A program made the position numbers and the translations under genes. Below are positions 18,021 through 26,620 of a DNA stretch of 64,000 nt, in pieces. The DNA is from Haloarcula taiwanensis. Its GTDB lineage: Archaea; Halobacteriota; Halobacteria; Halobacteriales; Haloarculaceae. The notes below the pieces were generated by a model. The model saw nothing but the letters and a program-made list of their open reading frames with translations. It searched no databases and was not told the origin of the DNA. Location of the stretch: assembly GCA_002844335.1 (NCBI GenBank), contig CP019155.1, positions 248,001-312,000 of the forward strand. Direction: 5' to 3'. Each line of letters starts with the position of its first letter. The stretch's first letter is position 1.

Positions 18021-18229
18021 CTGACGCCGTCCTTGTATAGGTGTTTTTCTCCATCCGTCAATTCTTGCTGGCCTGATAAATACAAATCTGTTCAGAATAG
18101 GCTGACTAGTGCCAGAACAAGCGGCAAATCAGTAGACACTATTATAACGATAGCATCGGCTATTGAAAAATCAAACTATAGCTGAGGCGTTGCGAGGTTT
18201 CGTCATACTCAGGGGGAAGACGATGTGTC

Positions 18230-19000
18230 TTAGTTTGTTTCGGCTGTTGGTCGGGAACACCGCAGGCACACGACGCTCTCTGCGACCCAGTTCACATCTG
18301 TTGAGTCACAGTGCGGACAGCGGTGGTGGTCAGTGTCGTACTCCGTGGTTCCACGAGGAGTGGCGAGGAAGCCGTCGTTGATCACCTGCTCGACGAGAGT
18401 CGAGAACCGTTGGCGCTTGACGATGGCTCGCTGTGCGAGGAAGCTGCCGGCGTCGTCTGGGTCCGCGCCGTGGAGGTCTTCCCAGGGAATAGCGATCTCG
18501 CCGTTAGCCGGGCCACGAGCGACATGCTGGATGAGGGTCGCAGCGGCCTCGAACAGGGGCGTCGTCCCCCACGCCTGCGGATTGTCGACAGCACTTCCGG
18601 CGTCGTTGTATGCCGCCTCAGCCTCGCGGTATGCCGTCTCGACCCCGTCGAGGCCCCCGACCGCCCGGAAGTCCGCGACGAATTCCTTGAGACAGGCGTG
18701 CTGAACCGGATGTTCGAGCCCGTTGGTCACATCCTTGGCCACGGCGACGCCCTCGACGCCGCGACGTGTGGCGCGCGTATCCTGTCCGGCGACGCGGTAA
18801 CAGACCGCGCTCGTCGCGAGGTACTGAAGCCCGTCACCGACCCACCCCTTCTCGTCGGCCGCGAACGGCTCGATACCGTCCCGCGGGTCCGCAAGAACAC
18901 GCCAGCCTGCCCGCGTGTATTCGTCGCCGGCACGCCGGTACTCGCGGTCAGCGATGGCGGCGACTGCCGCCGCCCGGTGTCCCGCATCCTGTGTGCGCAT
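18230..19000 (-). CDS. Hypothetical helical protein with C-terminal zinc ribbon
   Basis: A protein of about 256 residues with no recognised enzymatic motif. The first 200 residues are alanine-rich and look like helical repeats (AAVAAIADREYRRAGDEYTRAGW and later EAEAAYNDAGSAV), similar in style to TPR-like haloarchaeal proteins. The C-terminus is a two-pair zinc ribbon, CPHCDSTD...VVCLRCSRPT. The ATG at 19000 was chosen because the 32 upstream in-frame residues are basic and unlike haloarchaeal coding sequence. It is divergent from the membrane protein at 19107. Confidence 0.75.
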   Translation of the reverse strand: MRTQDAGHRAAAVAAIADREYRRAGDEYTRAGWRVLADPRDGIEPFAADEKGWVGDGLQYLATSAVCYRVAGQDTRATRRGVEGVAVAKDVTNGLEHPVQHACLKEFVADFRAVGGLDGVETAYREAEAAYNDAGSAVDNPQAWGTTPLFEAAATLIQHVARGPANGEIAIPWEDLHGADPDDAGSFLAQRAIVKRQRFSTLVEQVINDGFLATPRGTTEYDTDHHRCPHCDSTDVNWVAESVVCLRCSRPTAETN

Positions 19001-19106
19001 GCGCTGTTTACGACGGACGGCCTTAGAGGCTTTTGCACCCAATAAATCGGTACCGCTGTCGGCCCGAACCGTCAGACAGAATACGGGTCCGTCCACTCAA
19101 TAGTAC

Positions 19107-19580
19107 ATGGAGTCGGTACCTCTTGTCACGGCGCTTACGGTGTCACTCCGGTTTGGTATCGGCGTGGCTGCTGGTGTCGTCGCGACGGTTGTGATGGACC
19201 TAGTGATGGCCAGACTGCCGGAAGGCGAAACGCCGCCGTTCATTGCCTCCGGTGTATTGACCGATAGCGCCCCGCAGAACGCCCCCGAGCGGCTCGCGAG
19301 CGTGGTCCACTATATTGCTGGCTGGCTCACTGGCCCGCTGTTCGTCTGGGTCCTTTTCACCACTGAAGGGTTGCTGGGCGGGCCGTCGATAGTCGTAGCG
19401 GTCCTCGCTGCCGCCGTCCTCTACACGCTGATGGTCGGCTTTTTTGTCTTCGCCGTCCTCCCACGCTCCCGGCTGCCGTCGGCCCGGGTCCCAGACATCA
19501 GACGCGACTGGGCGATCTCGGCGGCCGGATACCTACTCGTCCTTGTGCCGCTTGTCGCGCTCGGGTTTCGCCTCGTCTGA
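19107..19580 (+). CDS. Small multi-spanning membrane protein
   Basis: A 157-residue protein with about four hydrophobic segments (near residues 15-35, 70-85, 90-120 and 135-155). The first contains GIGVAAGVVATVVMDLVMARLP. No catalytic or transport motif is recognisable. It converges with the hemerythrin fusion gene with about 54 bp between the stops. Function unknown. Confidence 0.7.
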   Translation: MESVPLVTALTVSLRFGIGVAAGVVATVVMDLVMARLPEGETPPFIASGVLTDSAPQNAPERLASVVHYIAGWLTGPLFVWVLFTTEGLLGGPSIVVAVLAAAVLYTLMVGFFVFAVLPRSRLPSARVPDIRRDWAISAAGYLLVLVPLVALGFRLV

Positions 19581-19634
19581 CCCGTGTGACCGCGGCACCG
19601 CTTGACTGCACTGCCACGGGCTTCACGGCCGCTC

Positions 19635-21470
19635 TCACTCACCGAGCGAAAGCGTGCCGTCCGGTCCCACTTCACCGACTTCGCCGGTGTGATACCAGTT
19701 GTCTCGGAGCGTCTGCGCGCCGGTCTGGTCGTCGTGGAGGAAGCCGCCGAGGACGGTCGGGCCGCGGACCAGTAGCTCTCTGTTTTCGGAGACGGCGATT
19801 TCAACGCCCGGCATCGGGTCCCCAATCGACCCTTCGACGTAGGAGTCTGCCGGGTTCAGTGCCCCCACACCGGTTGTGCCGACGGAGCCGTAGAGCTCGC
19901 ATATCGGAACCCCCAGCCCCCGGAAGAAGTACAGCAGATGGTCGTCCAGCCGGCCGGTCCCGGAGAGTGCGTAAGTGAGGTTCGATAACCCCGCGTCTTG
20001 TCGGAGCGGCTTGTAGACGAGGCGATTGGCGGCTCTGTATTTCAGCGGCGTCCCCTGTCCTTCGACGACTCCTTCTCCGTAGGACGCTACTCGACCGCCG
20101 ACCTTCCGTTTCATCCAGCCCATATCGCCGAGACGGTCCTGAATCGTTCCGTAGAGCTGCTGGTACATCTTCGGGACACCGACGAGCACATCTGGCGCAA
20201 CAGCCGCGAGCTGGTCGACGAACTCATCGGTCCCGAGGTAGGCGACGGCGCTCCCGGTCGCCCAGAGGTAGTACGTCGCGACGCGTTGATAGATGTGTGC
20301 CAGTGGGAGCGAACACGTTCCGGTCGCTCCGGGGCCTGTGGGAAGCGCCTCTCGGAGGCTCTCTGCGGCCGCCAGTAGATTTCGGTGTGTCAGCGCGCAA
20401 CCGGCCTTCTCCGCAGGGGATGCCACGTCGAACGCAACTGTCGCAACCTCGTCACCGTCCGTCTGTAGGCCGGGAAGCACTCTCGCCTCAGCTGTCGGGA
20501 GGTCCTCGAAAGCAAGCACGGTTTCGACGGCCAGTGCGAGGTCTTCGGTCACGTCTCCCGCTGCCACAAGTCCGGTTGCGCCAGTCCGTTCGATAATCTG
20601 GGCTGCCCGGTCGTCGCTCGCAGACGGGTAGAGCGCGACCGGGACCAGTCCAGCGAAGTGAGAGGCCAGGTCCAGAACGGACCACTCGTACTGGGACTGT
20701 GCTCTGATTGCCAGCCGGTCCCCCGGACGCAGTTCCGTCGAGAGGAGTCCGCCAGCGACTGCTTTCGCCTGCTCGGCCAGCTCATCGAAACTCCGTTCAA
20801 CGAACTCGCCGTCATCTCGGACGAGCGCCGCGGTCCGATCCCCGTGCTCCGAAACGACATCTTCGAACCAGGCCGCTACTGACCCGTCCGGGACCGAAAG
20901 CGAGCCCCCGTCGTAGATGTCGCTGTCGAGGCGCACCCCGTCGGCTTCGCTCTGCCGGTCAACTGGGACCGGGTCTTCCGATGCCGTGCGGTCCTGATAT
21001 AGCTGCCCGGGTTCGTACTCGTAGTCATCGCTGACCTCGTTCTGGAAGTAGTCCGCGTAGTTCTGGTCTTCGTCGCCGGCGGCGATGTGCGCATCCAGCC
21101 AGTCTCGGGCGACTGTCAGGACCTCCATCGTGACGTACTCCCCGTTTTCGTGTTTCTCGCGGAGTTCTCGCACTTTGTCGGCGAACTCCTCGTGCATTTC
21201 ACGGTGGTTGTAGAAACAGTCGCTGCAGTCCATGGCGTAGCCACAGTTCTGCATGAACTCCTCTTCGTCACCGAAATGGTACTCGGTGTAGCGTTCCAGT
21301 TCCCGGAGAATGTCACCGACCTCCTCCTCCGAGTGGCCTTCGTTCATTGCAGTGTGGAGGTCGTTCAGTAGCCCGAACAGGCGCTTGTGCTGTTCGTCGA
21401 ACCGCTCGATATTGGTGCTGTACCGTTCTTCGTCCCACTCGGCGAACGCCCCCGTCGAGTCTGTGCCCAT
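19635..21470 (-). CDS. Hemerythrin domain fused to degenerate AMP-forming acyl-CoA synthetase
   Basis: A roughly 611-residue fusion. Residues 1-140 form a bacteriohemerythrin with all seven di-iron ligands (H28, H65, E69, H89, H93, H128, D133), within FDEQHKRLF, YHFGDEE, NHREMHEEF and HIAAGDED. Residues about 190-611 match the large domain of long-chain acyl-CoA ligases (RPGDRLAIRAQSQYEWSVLDL, LPLAHIYQRV, VGVPKMYQQLY, GEDP-like SIGDPMPGVE). Several catalytic elements are altered: the P-loop TSGTTGxPKG reads DVASPAEKAG, YGxTE reads YGSVGTTG, and TGD reads TGE. The protein stops right after GTLSLGE, so the C-terminal lysine domain is absent. It is probably an O2/redox-linked pseudoenzyme. The start at 21470 fits a TATA-like element near 21492; 21488 is possible. 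Confidence 0.88.
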   Translation of the reverse strand: MGTDSTGAFAEWDEERYSTNIERFDEQHKRLFGLLNDLHTAMNEGHSEEEVGDILRELERYTEYHFGDEEEFMQNCGYAMDCSDCFYNHREMHEEFADKVRELREKHENGEYVTMEVLTVARDWLDAHIAAGDEDQNYADYFQNEVSDDYEYEPGQLYQDRTASEDPVPVDRQSEADGVRLDSDIYDGGSLSVPDGSVAAWFEDVVSEHGDRTAALVRDDGEFVERSFDELAEQAKAVAGGLLSTELRPGDRLAIRAQSQYEWSVLDLASHFAGLVPVALYPSASDDRAAQIIERTGATGLVAAGDVTEDLALAVETVLAFEDLPTAEARVLPGLQTDGDEVATVAFDVASPAEKAGCALTHRNLLAAAESLREALPTGPGATGTCSLPLAHIYQRVATYYLWATGSAVAYLGTDEFVDQLAAVAPDVLVGVPKMYQQLYGTIQDRLGDMGWMKRKVGGRVASYGEGVVEGQGTPLKYRAANRLVYKPLRQDAGLSNLTYALSGTGRLDDHLLYFFRGLGVPICELYGSVGTTGVGALNPADSYVEGSIGDPMPGVEIAVSENRELLVRGPTVLGGFLHDDQTGAQTLRDNWYHTGEVGEVGPDGTLSLGE

Positions 21471-21572
21471 ACCTGTTCTGTTACCCATTATTTGAAAAGT
21501 AACTCTCACGTTCCCACCGAGTGAAAATGCGGTCTAATTCCCAAGTAGTTGCCAGATAACGTTGTATTCGGG

Positions 21573-22007
21573 ATGCAAGAACTAAGTGACGACGCGGTCG
21601 TTGATGTCCTCACCGACAACGGAATCGGCGTGCTGGCACTGTCCAGTCCAACTGGGGGGGCCCCGTATCCGGTCCCGGTGGCGTTCGGATACGATCCAGC
21701 GACGGATAGCTTGGCGTTTCATCTGTCAGAGAGCGACGATAGCCAGAAACACCAGCATCTGACTGCAGACGCCACCGTCGGGTTCACCGTGTACGAGGAA
21801 ACCGAACCTAAATCGGTGTGGCGGAGCGTCGTGGTCACGGGTGAACTGGTGGAGGCGACGTACGACGAGGTAGAGCCGGCCCTTGCCTCGCTGGCCAGCA
21901 ACACACAGTTCGCCCCGAACCCAGTTAGCTGGGACGATACAGCCACGACGACGCCGTATGAACTTCGAATCGATGACTGGCACGGCCGTGAATTCCGCGT
22001 CGGGTGA
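21573..22007 (+). CDS. Pyridoxamine 5'-phosphate oxidase-like flavin-binding protein
   Basis: A small FMN-binding split-barrel protein of about 144 residues. The order LTDNGIGVLALSS...YPVPVAFGYDPATDSLAFH...DATVGFTVYE...WRSVVVTGELVEA is characteristic of the haloarchaeal PPOX-fold proteins. The ATG at 21573 was chosen over an upstream TTG at 21549. These proteins bind FMN, F420 or haem; which one cannot be told here. It is divergent from the hemerythrin fusion, so a shared redox role is possible. Confidence 0.82.
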   Translation: MQELSDDAVVDVLTDNGIGVLALSSPTGGAPYPVPVAFGYDPATDSLAFHLSESDDSQKHQHLTADATVGFTVYEETEPKSVWRSVVVTGELVEATYDEVEPALASLASNTQFAPNPVSWDDTATTTPYELRIDDWHGREFRVG

Positions 22008-22160
22008 AACCGGTGTTGAGAGCCACGGACACTCCCGGGAACAGACTCCTCTCCCAGGGGAGAAGCCGCCGCTTTTCGCCCGCGCTGTGTTCTCAGTCTA
22101 TGGGAAACAGCGCACGTAATTATGCCATAAGATTCGTATCTACAAACAGAGGTGTCCCAG

Positions 22161-22439
22161 ATGCTTTCACTAACAACTGCACTACTCCAGCACGGACCGA
22201 TGGGGCCCCACGGTGGGGGAATGGGTATGGGCATGACCCCGGGCGGTTGGTGGCTGCTGTTCGCAGCATTTATCATCGCTGCTATCGCGGTCGGTGCTCT
22301 GCTGTACGTACAGCTTCAGGGGGAGGCGACCGTCGAGCCGGATTCACTGGAAACGCTCAAACAACAGTACGCATCGGGTGAGATTGACGAGGCGGAGCTT
22401 GAAACACGGGCTGACCGATTGCTCCAGTACGAGTCATAG
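22161..22439 (+). CDS. SHOCT-domain small membrane protein
   Basis: A protein of about 92 residues with a Gly/Met/His-rich N-terminus, one transmembrane helix (WWLLFAAFIIAAIAVGALLYV) and a C-terminal SHOCT motif (LETLKQQYASGEIDEAELETRADRLL). SHOCT motifs commonly end short membrane-anchored proteins and are thought to mediate oligomerisation. The ATG at 22161 has a gaggtg ribosome-binding-like sequence 8 bp ahead; an in-frame GTG at 22152 is the alternative. Confidence 0.8.
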   Translation: MLSLTTALLQHGPMGPHGGGMGMGMTPGGWWLLFAAFIIAAIAVGALLYVQLQGEATVEPDSLETLKQQYASGEIDEAELETRADRLLQYES

Positions 22440-22579
22440 CCCGTCACCGGCAGTTCTACCCGCTCCCAGTCTGGATAGAGTGTCACCTGTATCACAGTAA
22501 GGATGGTCCTTGCTTGCGTCCATCGACTGTCCGGCACGCACTTCGTGGTGCATTTATTCCGCAACGGTGAACGGTAGGT

Positions 22580-23197
22580 ATGGACCCGGACGACGTTCGC
22601 AACGACTGGGCCTCCCGTTCCGGGAAGTTCTCGCCGGAGTACTACGCTGAACTCGGACCGAACGAGGTGAGTGAGACGCTGGTCAATGTACTCGACCACT
22701 ACGTCCACGACGACGCCCGAATCATCGAACTGGGCTGTGGCTCGGGTCGCCACTTGGCGCATCTGCAGACCAACGGATACGGGAATCTCACCGGCATCGA
22801 CATCAACGACGAATCCTTCGACGTGATGGCTGAGCACTACCCTCGGCTCGCGGATTCGGGGACGTTCCATACCGGTGCCCTCGAAGACATCGTCACCGAG
22901 TTCGAGGCCGACGCCTTCGATGTCGTCTACTCGGTCGAAACCCTCCAGCACATCCACCCCGATGACGCATGGGTGTTTGAAGAGATCGCCCGTATCGCCG
23001 GGGACCTCCTCATCATCGCCGAAAACGAGGGGAACAGCCCCGAGCGTGGACGCGAAGACACTGCGGTGAGCTACGTCGACGACGAGTTCCCGCTGTATCA
23101 CCGCAACTGGAAGCAGGTGTTTTCGGAACTCGGGTTCGCGCAGCTAATCCGCGAACCCACGTCCCGGGACACCATTCGCGTGTTCCGTGCCCCGTAG
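22580..23197 (+). CDS. Class I SAM-dependent methyltransferase
   Basis: A 205-residue Rossmann-fold methyltransferase. The SAM-binding motif I is IIELGCGSGRHLAHL, followed by the acidic loop LTGIDINDES and motif DAFDVVYSVETLQHI. The N-terminus starts at an ATG about 25 bp after a TATA-like atttattcc, consistent with a leaderless message. The substrate is unknown; length and style match generic small-molecule methyltransferases. Confidence 0.85.
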   Translation: MDPDDVRNDWASRSGKFSPEYYAELGPNEVSETLVNVLDHYVHDDARIIELGCGSGRHLAHLQTNGYGNLTGIDINDESFDVMAEHYPRLADSGTFHTGALEDIVTEFEADAFDVVYSVETLQHIHPDDAWVFEEIARIAGDLLIIAENEGNSPERGREDTAVSYVDDEFPLYHRNWKQVFSELGFAQLIREPTSRDTIRVFRAP

Positions 23198-23321
23198 CTC
23201 TTTTCGTATCTGTCACTTCTCGGTGGTGCCGTCATCGAATACCCATCCACCGATAACTTCACAATCGATAACCAGGCAGCAGCTATTTGTGTCACGGTAT
23301 CATGCATCAAGTTGGATCGCT

Positions 23322-23591
23322 ATGCAACTGTGCCAAAACTGTCAGGCGGCTATCGACGAGTACCTCTTGGACAAACAACTCGAACCCCTGCGAGACCTCA
23401 CAGTCGACGACTTCAATCTCTGTTCTGACTGCGTGACTGTCGTCGCAGACGCCTGTGTGGAGTGCGACGGCGCGGTGTACGTTCCCAGGTCCAAATCCGC
23501 GGTTCCTGACTGCTGTCCCGCGTGTCGGTCCGAGTACATCGACAAGACCGGGACCGACCCGGGCTGGCATTTCGACACGATGTCAAGCTGA
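23322..23591 (+). CDS. Small multi-CxxC zinc protein
   Basis: An 89-residue acidic protein with four cysteine pairs: LCQNCQ, LCSDC, CVEC and CCPAC. They suggest two zinc-binding knuckles. The start at 23322 was chosen because it begins directly before the first pair. Function unknown; haloarchaea encode many such small zinc-finger proteins, often regulatory. Confidence 0.72.
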   Translation: MQLCQNCQAAIDEYLLDKQLEPLRDLTVDDFNLCSDCVTVVADACVECDGAVYVPRSKSAVPDCCPACRSEYIDKTGTDPGWHFDTMSS

Positions 23592-23868
23592 CCCCTGCCT
23601 GCGTCGGACTGCTGACGTGGGCATCATCCTCGTTTTGCTGTTGCTGACAGTATACTGAACGGTTGTCCGGTGACCGAATGAGAGCTCTGTGTTCCGGAGC
23701 CGAGAAGAACGATACGTCTCGGTACAAGTGGCCGCAATAGTACTGCGGACACACACTGTTTTCGGGAATTTCTGAACAACGGGGAGGGCCGTAGAGGCCG
23801 TGTGTGTGCGTCACAGTGGCGATAGAAGCTTCATACTCCTCCAGCACATACGGATAGTCTCTACTGGA

Positions 23869-24858
23869 ATGACACGCTCGACACGATATATCGGCTTGCT
23901 GTTTGCTGCGCTCGCACTCATCTGGGGACTCTCATTTGTGGCGATCAAGACTGGTCTCGAAAGCGTCCCGCCGGTGTTGCTGGCAGCTGTCCGACACGAC
24001 ATCGCTGCAGTCGTCCTGCTTGGCTATGCTCTCTGGCGAGGGCGGGCGCTGCGTCCACAGACTCGCGATGACTGGTCGCTGATTTTCATCGGCGGCACCG
24101 TCCTCATCGGGGCACACTTCGCGCTTCTGTTTCTCGGCCAGCAGTACGTCCCGAGTTCCTTCGGCGCAATCCTGCTCAGTCTCACGCCGGTCGTGACGCC
24201 GGCGTTCGCATCGACGTTGATACCGAGCTACAGGGCTCGACCACACGAACTCATCGGCACCGTCTGTGGGTTCATCGGTGTGGTCATCATTGCGAACCCC
24301 ACACCGGGAGCGGTCGGCGGTCGGCTGCTCGGTGTCGCCCTGCTCATCAGTTCGGCTGTCGCCTTCGCCGTCGGCGCAGTCCTGACCGAGCGCTACACCA
24401 GTTCGCTCCCGCTCGTGAGCCTGCAGGCCTGGATGACGCTGCTCGGGGCAGGCATCCTGCACGCTGTCAGCGCGGGGCTGCCATCGGAGCAGCTGGGAAC
24501 CGTCACGGTCGGGCTCGAACAGATAGCCGCAATCGCGTATCTCGGCATCGTGGCCAGCGCAATCGGGTTCCTCCTCTACTTCCGCCTGATCAGCACAGTC
24601 GGGGCCGCTGAAACCAGCCTGGTGTCCTACGTGGTTCCGGCAGTGACGGCCATCAGCGGCTGGCTCCTGCTCGGTGAGACACTCGGCCCGGTGACCATCG
24701 CTGGCTTCGCCGTAATCGTGGTCGGCTTCGCGTGGGTGAAAGCCGACGTGCTCCGGTCGCTCCGTCGTCGCCGGACGGACTCGCCATCGTACCGACCGTA
24801 CGGGCCACGGGACGATTGCGTCGTCGTCAGCGGGAACGCGTACACGACCCGCGAGTGA
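23869..24858 (+). CDS. EamA/DMT-family transporter
   Basis: A 329-residue drug/metabolite transporter with about ten membrane helices arranged as two EamA repeats. The first repeat begins LIWGLSFVAIKTGLESVPP and the second ends GWLLLGETLGPVTIAGFAVIVVGF, both typical. A charged C-terminal tail follows. The ATG at 23869 was chosen over 23800, whose extension is not hydrophobic. It is clearly related to the protein at 49707-50702 (shared FVAIKTGL and LLFLGQ segments). Confidence 0.87.
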   Translation: MTRSTRYIGLLFAALALIWGLSFVAIKTGLESVPPVLLAAVRHDIAAVVLLGYALWRGRALRPQTRDDWSLIFIGGTVLIGAHFALLFLGQQYVPSSFGAILLSLTPVVTPAFASTLIPSYRARPHELIGTVCGFIGVVIIANPTPGAVGGRLLGVALLISSAVAFAVGAVLTERYTSSLPLVSLQAWMTLLGAGILHAVSAGLPSEQLGTVTVGLEQIAAIAYLGIVASAIGFLLYFRLISTVGAAETSLVSYVVPAVTAISGWLLLGETLGPVTIAGFAVIVVGFAWVKADVLRSLRRRRTDSPSYRPYGPRDDCVVVSGNAYTTRE

Positions 24859-24910
24859 TGCCCCTGAGCAGGGGCGTCAGGCCTTAGCCGCTGCCACCCA
24901 ATGTACCGGT

Positions 24911-26371
24911 ATGGCTTCTCACCCCGGATTCCACTCCCTGTATGATGAGACGGCGGCATCCATCTCCGTGACCGGTGACCTCCCGGACTGGCTCCGCGGC
25001 AGCCTCATCCGGAACGGGCCCGGCGCGTTCTCCCTCCCGAACGGTAGCAGTGTCGACCACTGGTTCGACGGGTTCGCGATGCTGTACCGGTTTACCTTTG
25101 ACCCCGACACTGACGCGGTACACTATCGGAACCGCTTCCTCCGGACGGACGCGTACAGGGCGGCGACGAGTGGCAACTTCGAGGGCGGCTTTGCGACGGG
25201 CGAGACGACGCTTCGCTCGCGGCTGGCTACGTTCCTGACCGACCCCTACGATAACACGAACATCATCGCCGAGCGGTTCGGCGACGAGTACCTCGCACTG
25301 ACTGAATCGCCCCGGAAGGTTCGTTTCGACCCGAACACGCTCGAAACGACAGGTCACCTCGAACACGACGACGACGTGCCGACCGGCCACCTCTCCTGTG
25401 CCCATGTTAAACGCGACCCGACGAGCGGCGTCCTTGTCAACGTCGAAACGGCGTTCGGACGGACCAGCCAGTACCACGTCACCGCAATGTCGCCCGACGG
25501 GACCCGACGACACGTCGGGAGCGTCGACACCGACCGGCCGGCGTACATGCACAGTTTCGCGCTTACGCCCCGGTACGTCGTCTTGACGGAGTTCCCGCTC
25601 CGACTCGACCCGCGACGGTTTCTCAAGCCCGGCCGGCAGGCGCCCTTCATCGAGCAGTTCGAGTGGGACCCCGACCGCGGGACTCGAATCATCGTCATGG
25701 ACCGGACTACCGGGACGGTCGTGGCCGAGCCGGTCACCGACGCCGTGTTCGGCTTCCACCACGTCAACGCGTTCGAGCGAGCCGGCGGCAGGGAACTCGT
25801 GTTCGATCTCGAAACAGTACCCGACGCGACGACTATCGACTCCTTGTATCTGGATAACCTTCGTGCGGGCGAGATGGGAGCTATCGTCGGCCGCATCGAG
25901 CGGTTCACTGTCGCTCTCGGTACCGGGAGCGGCGTGACCCGCTACGGCCCTGCCGACGCGACGGTGGCGCGAGAGATGTTGTACCCCGACGGCAGCGCAC
26001 TTCCGACTGTCTCACCGTCGCGGTGGTGTCGCCCGCACCGCTACGTGTACGCGATGGGGATGGACACCCCCGTTACCGAGTGGGCCCGTCGTGTGCTGAA
26101 ACTCGACACTGACACTGGTGCTGTCGAGACGTTCGACGACGGTGGGGACTACTTCGGTGAGCCGGTGTTTGTTCCCGCACCAGACGGCGACACCGAGGAT
26201 GACGGCGTGGTGCTGGTCGTTGCGCTGAACGCGGCAGACGACCAGTCCCGGTTGCTCGTACTCGACGGCCAGACGTTCGAAGAGCGCGCCAGAGCATCGC
26301 TTCCCCACGCAGCCCCGTTTGATTTCCACGGTCGATACTTTCCCGAACTTCGAGTGGCGACCGGCAACTGA
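24911..26371 (+). CDS. Carotenoid cleavage oxygenase (RPE65 family)
   Basis: A 486-residue beta-propeller iron oxygenase. The four iron-binding histidines are visible: LSCAHVK (about residue 162), YMHSFAL (about 213), FHHVNAF (about 282) and DFHGRYF (about 471). The N-terminal LPDWLRGSLIRNGPG is also a family signature. Members cleave carotenoids or apocarotenoids, giving retinal or related aldehydes. In haloarchaea retinal usually comes from the unrelated Brp/Blh enzymes, so this may be an alternative retinal source or an apocarotenoid breakdown enzyme. It stands 52 bp after the DMT transporter. Confidence 0.88.
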   Translation: MASHPGFHSLYDETAASISVTGDLPDWLRGSLIRNGPGAFSLPNGSSVDHWFDGFAMLYRFTFDPDTDAVHYRNRFLRTDAYRAATSGNFEGGFATGETTLRSRLATFLTDPYDNTNIIAERFGDEYLALTESPRKVRFDPNTLETTGHLEHDDDVPTGHLSCAHVKRDPTSGVLVNVETAFGRTSQYHVTAMSPDGTRRHVGSVDTDRPAYMHSFALTPRYVVLTEFPLRLDPRRFLKPGRQAPFIEQFEWDPDRGTRIIVMDRTTGTVVAEPVTDAVFGFHHVNAFERAGGRELVFDLETVPDATTIDSLYLDNLRAGEMGAIVGRIERFTVALGTGSGVTRYGPADATVAREMLYPDGSALPTVSPSRWCRPHRYVYAMGMDTPVTEWARRVLKLDTDTGAVETFDDGGDYFGEPVFVPAPDGDTEDDGVVLVVALNAADDQSRLLVLDGQTFEERARASLPHAAPFDFHGRYFPELRVATGN

Positions 26372-26485
26372 CGCTACTAGCGGTGAGTCTGCTCCCGCTG
26401 GCCGCTCGTCGGTCGAGAAATCGTCCTATTCGAGCGACCACACCGGACGTGCCGCTCTGGTGGAAATTGTGAACGACACACATAT

Positions 26486-26503
26486 TGTTCGGTCTGCCTA
26501 AAA
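26486..26503. promoter_or_regulatory. Imperfect iron-box-like site upstream of TATA
   Basis: The sequence TGTTCGGTCTGCCTAAAA carries a perfect right arm CCTAAAA, a four-base spacer, and a left arm matching TTTTAGG at five of seven positions. It lies just upstream of the TATA-like ctttatcc at about 26514-26521, while a perfect copy lies downstream of that box. Confidence 0.45.
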
Positions 26504-26522
26504 TTCGAAAACGCTTTATCCA

Positions 26523-26538
26523 TTTAGGCTGCCCTAAA
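26523..26538. promoter_or_regulatory. Iron-box operator TTTAGG-N4-CCTAAA
   Basis: TTTAGGCTGCCCTAAA is a perfect inverted repeat with a four-base spacer, of the DtxR/IdeR/SirR type. It sits between the TATA box and the ATG at 26543, where a bound repressor would block transcription. The genes downstream encode an iron-siderophore importer, supporting the call. Confidence 0.75.
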
Positions 26539-26542
26539 CAGT

Positions 26543-26620
26543 ATGTTGGACGCACTGATCGACACCGCTGAACTGCCGCGCCGGCTGTCGATATCACGGA
26601 TACCGAACGGAGCGTCGTGA
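26543..26620 (+). CDS. Possible 25-residue leader peptide overlapping the flavoprotein gene
   Basis: An ATG at 26543 opens a 25-codon frame (MLDALIDTAELPRRLSISRI and five more residues). Its TGA overlaps the GTG of the next gene in the string GTGA. The ATG lies 26 bp after the TATA-like ctttatcc, so it would be at or very near the 5' end of a leaderless mRNA. This would let ribosomes load at the short frame and re-initiate on the flavoprotein. It is too short to judge by composition, and the peptide itself may have no function. Confidence 0.4.
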   Translation: MLDALIDTAELPRRLSISRIPNGAS

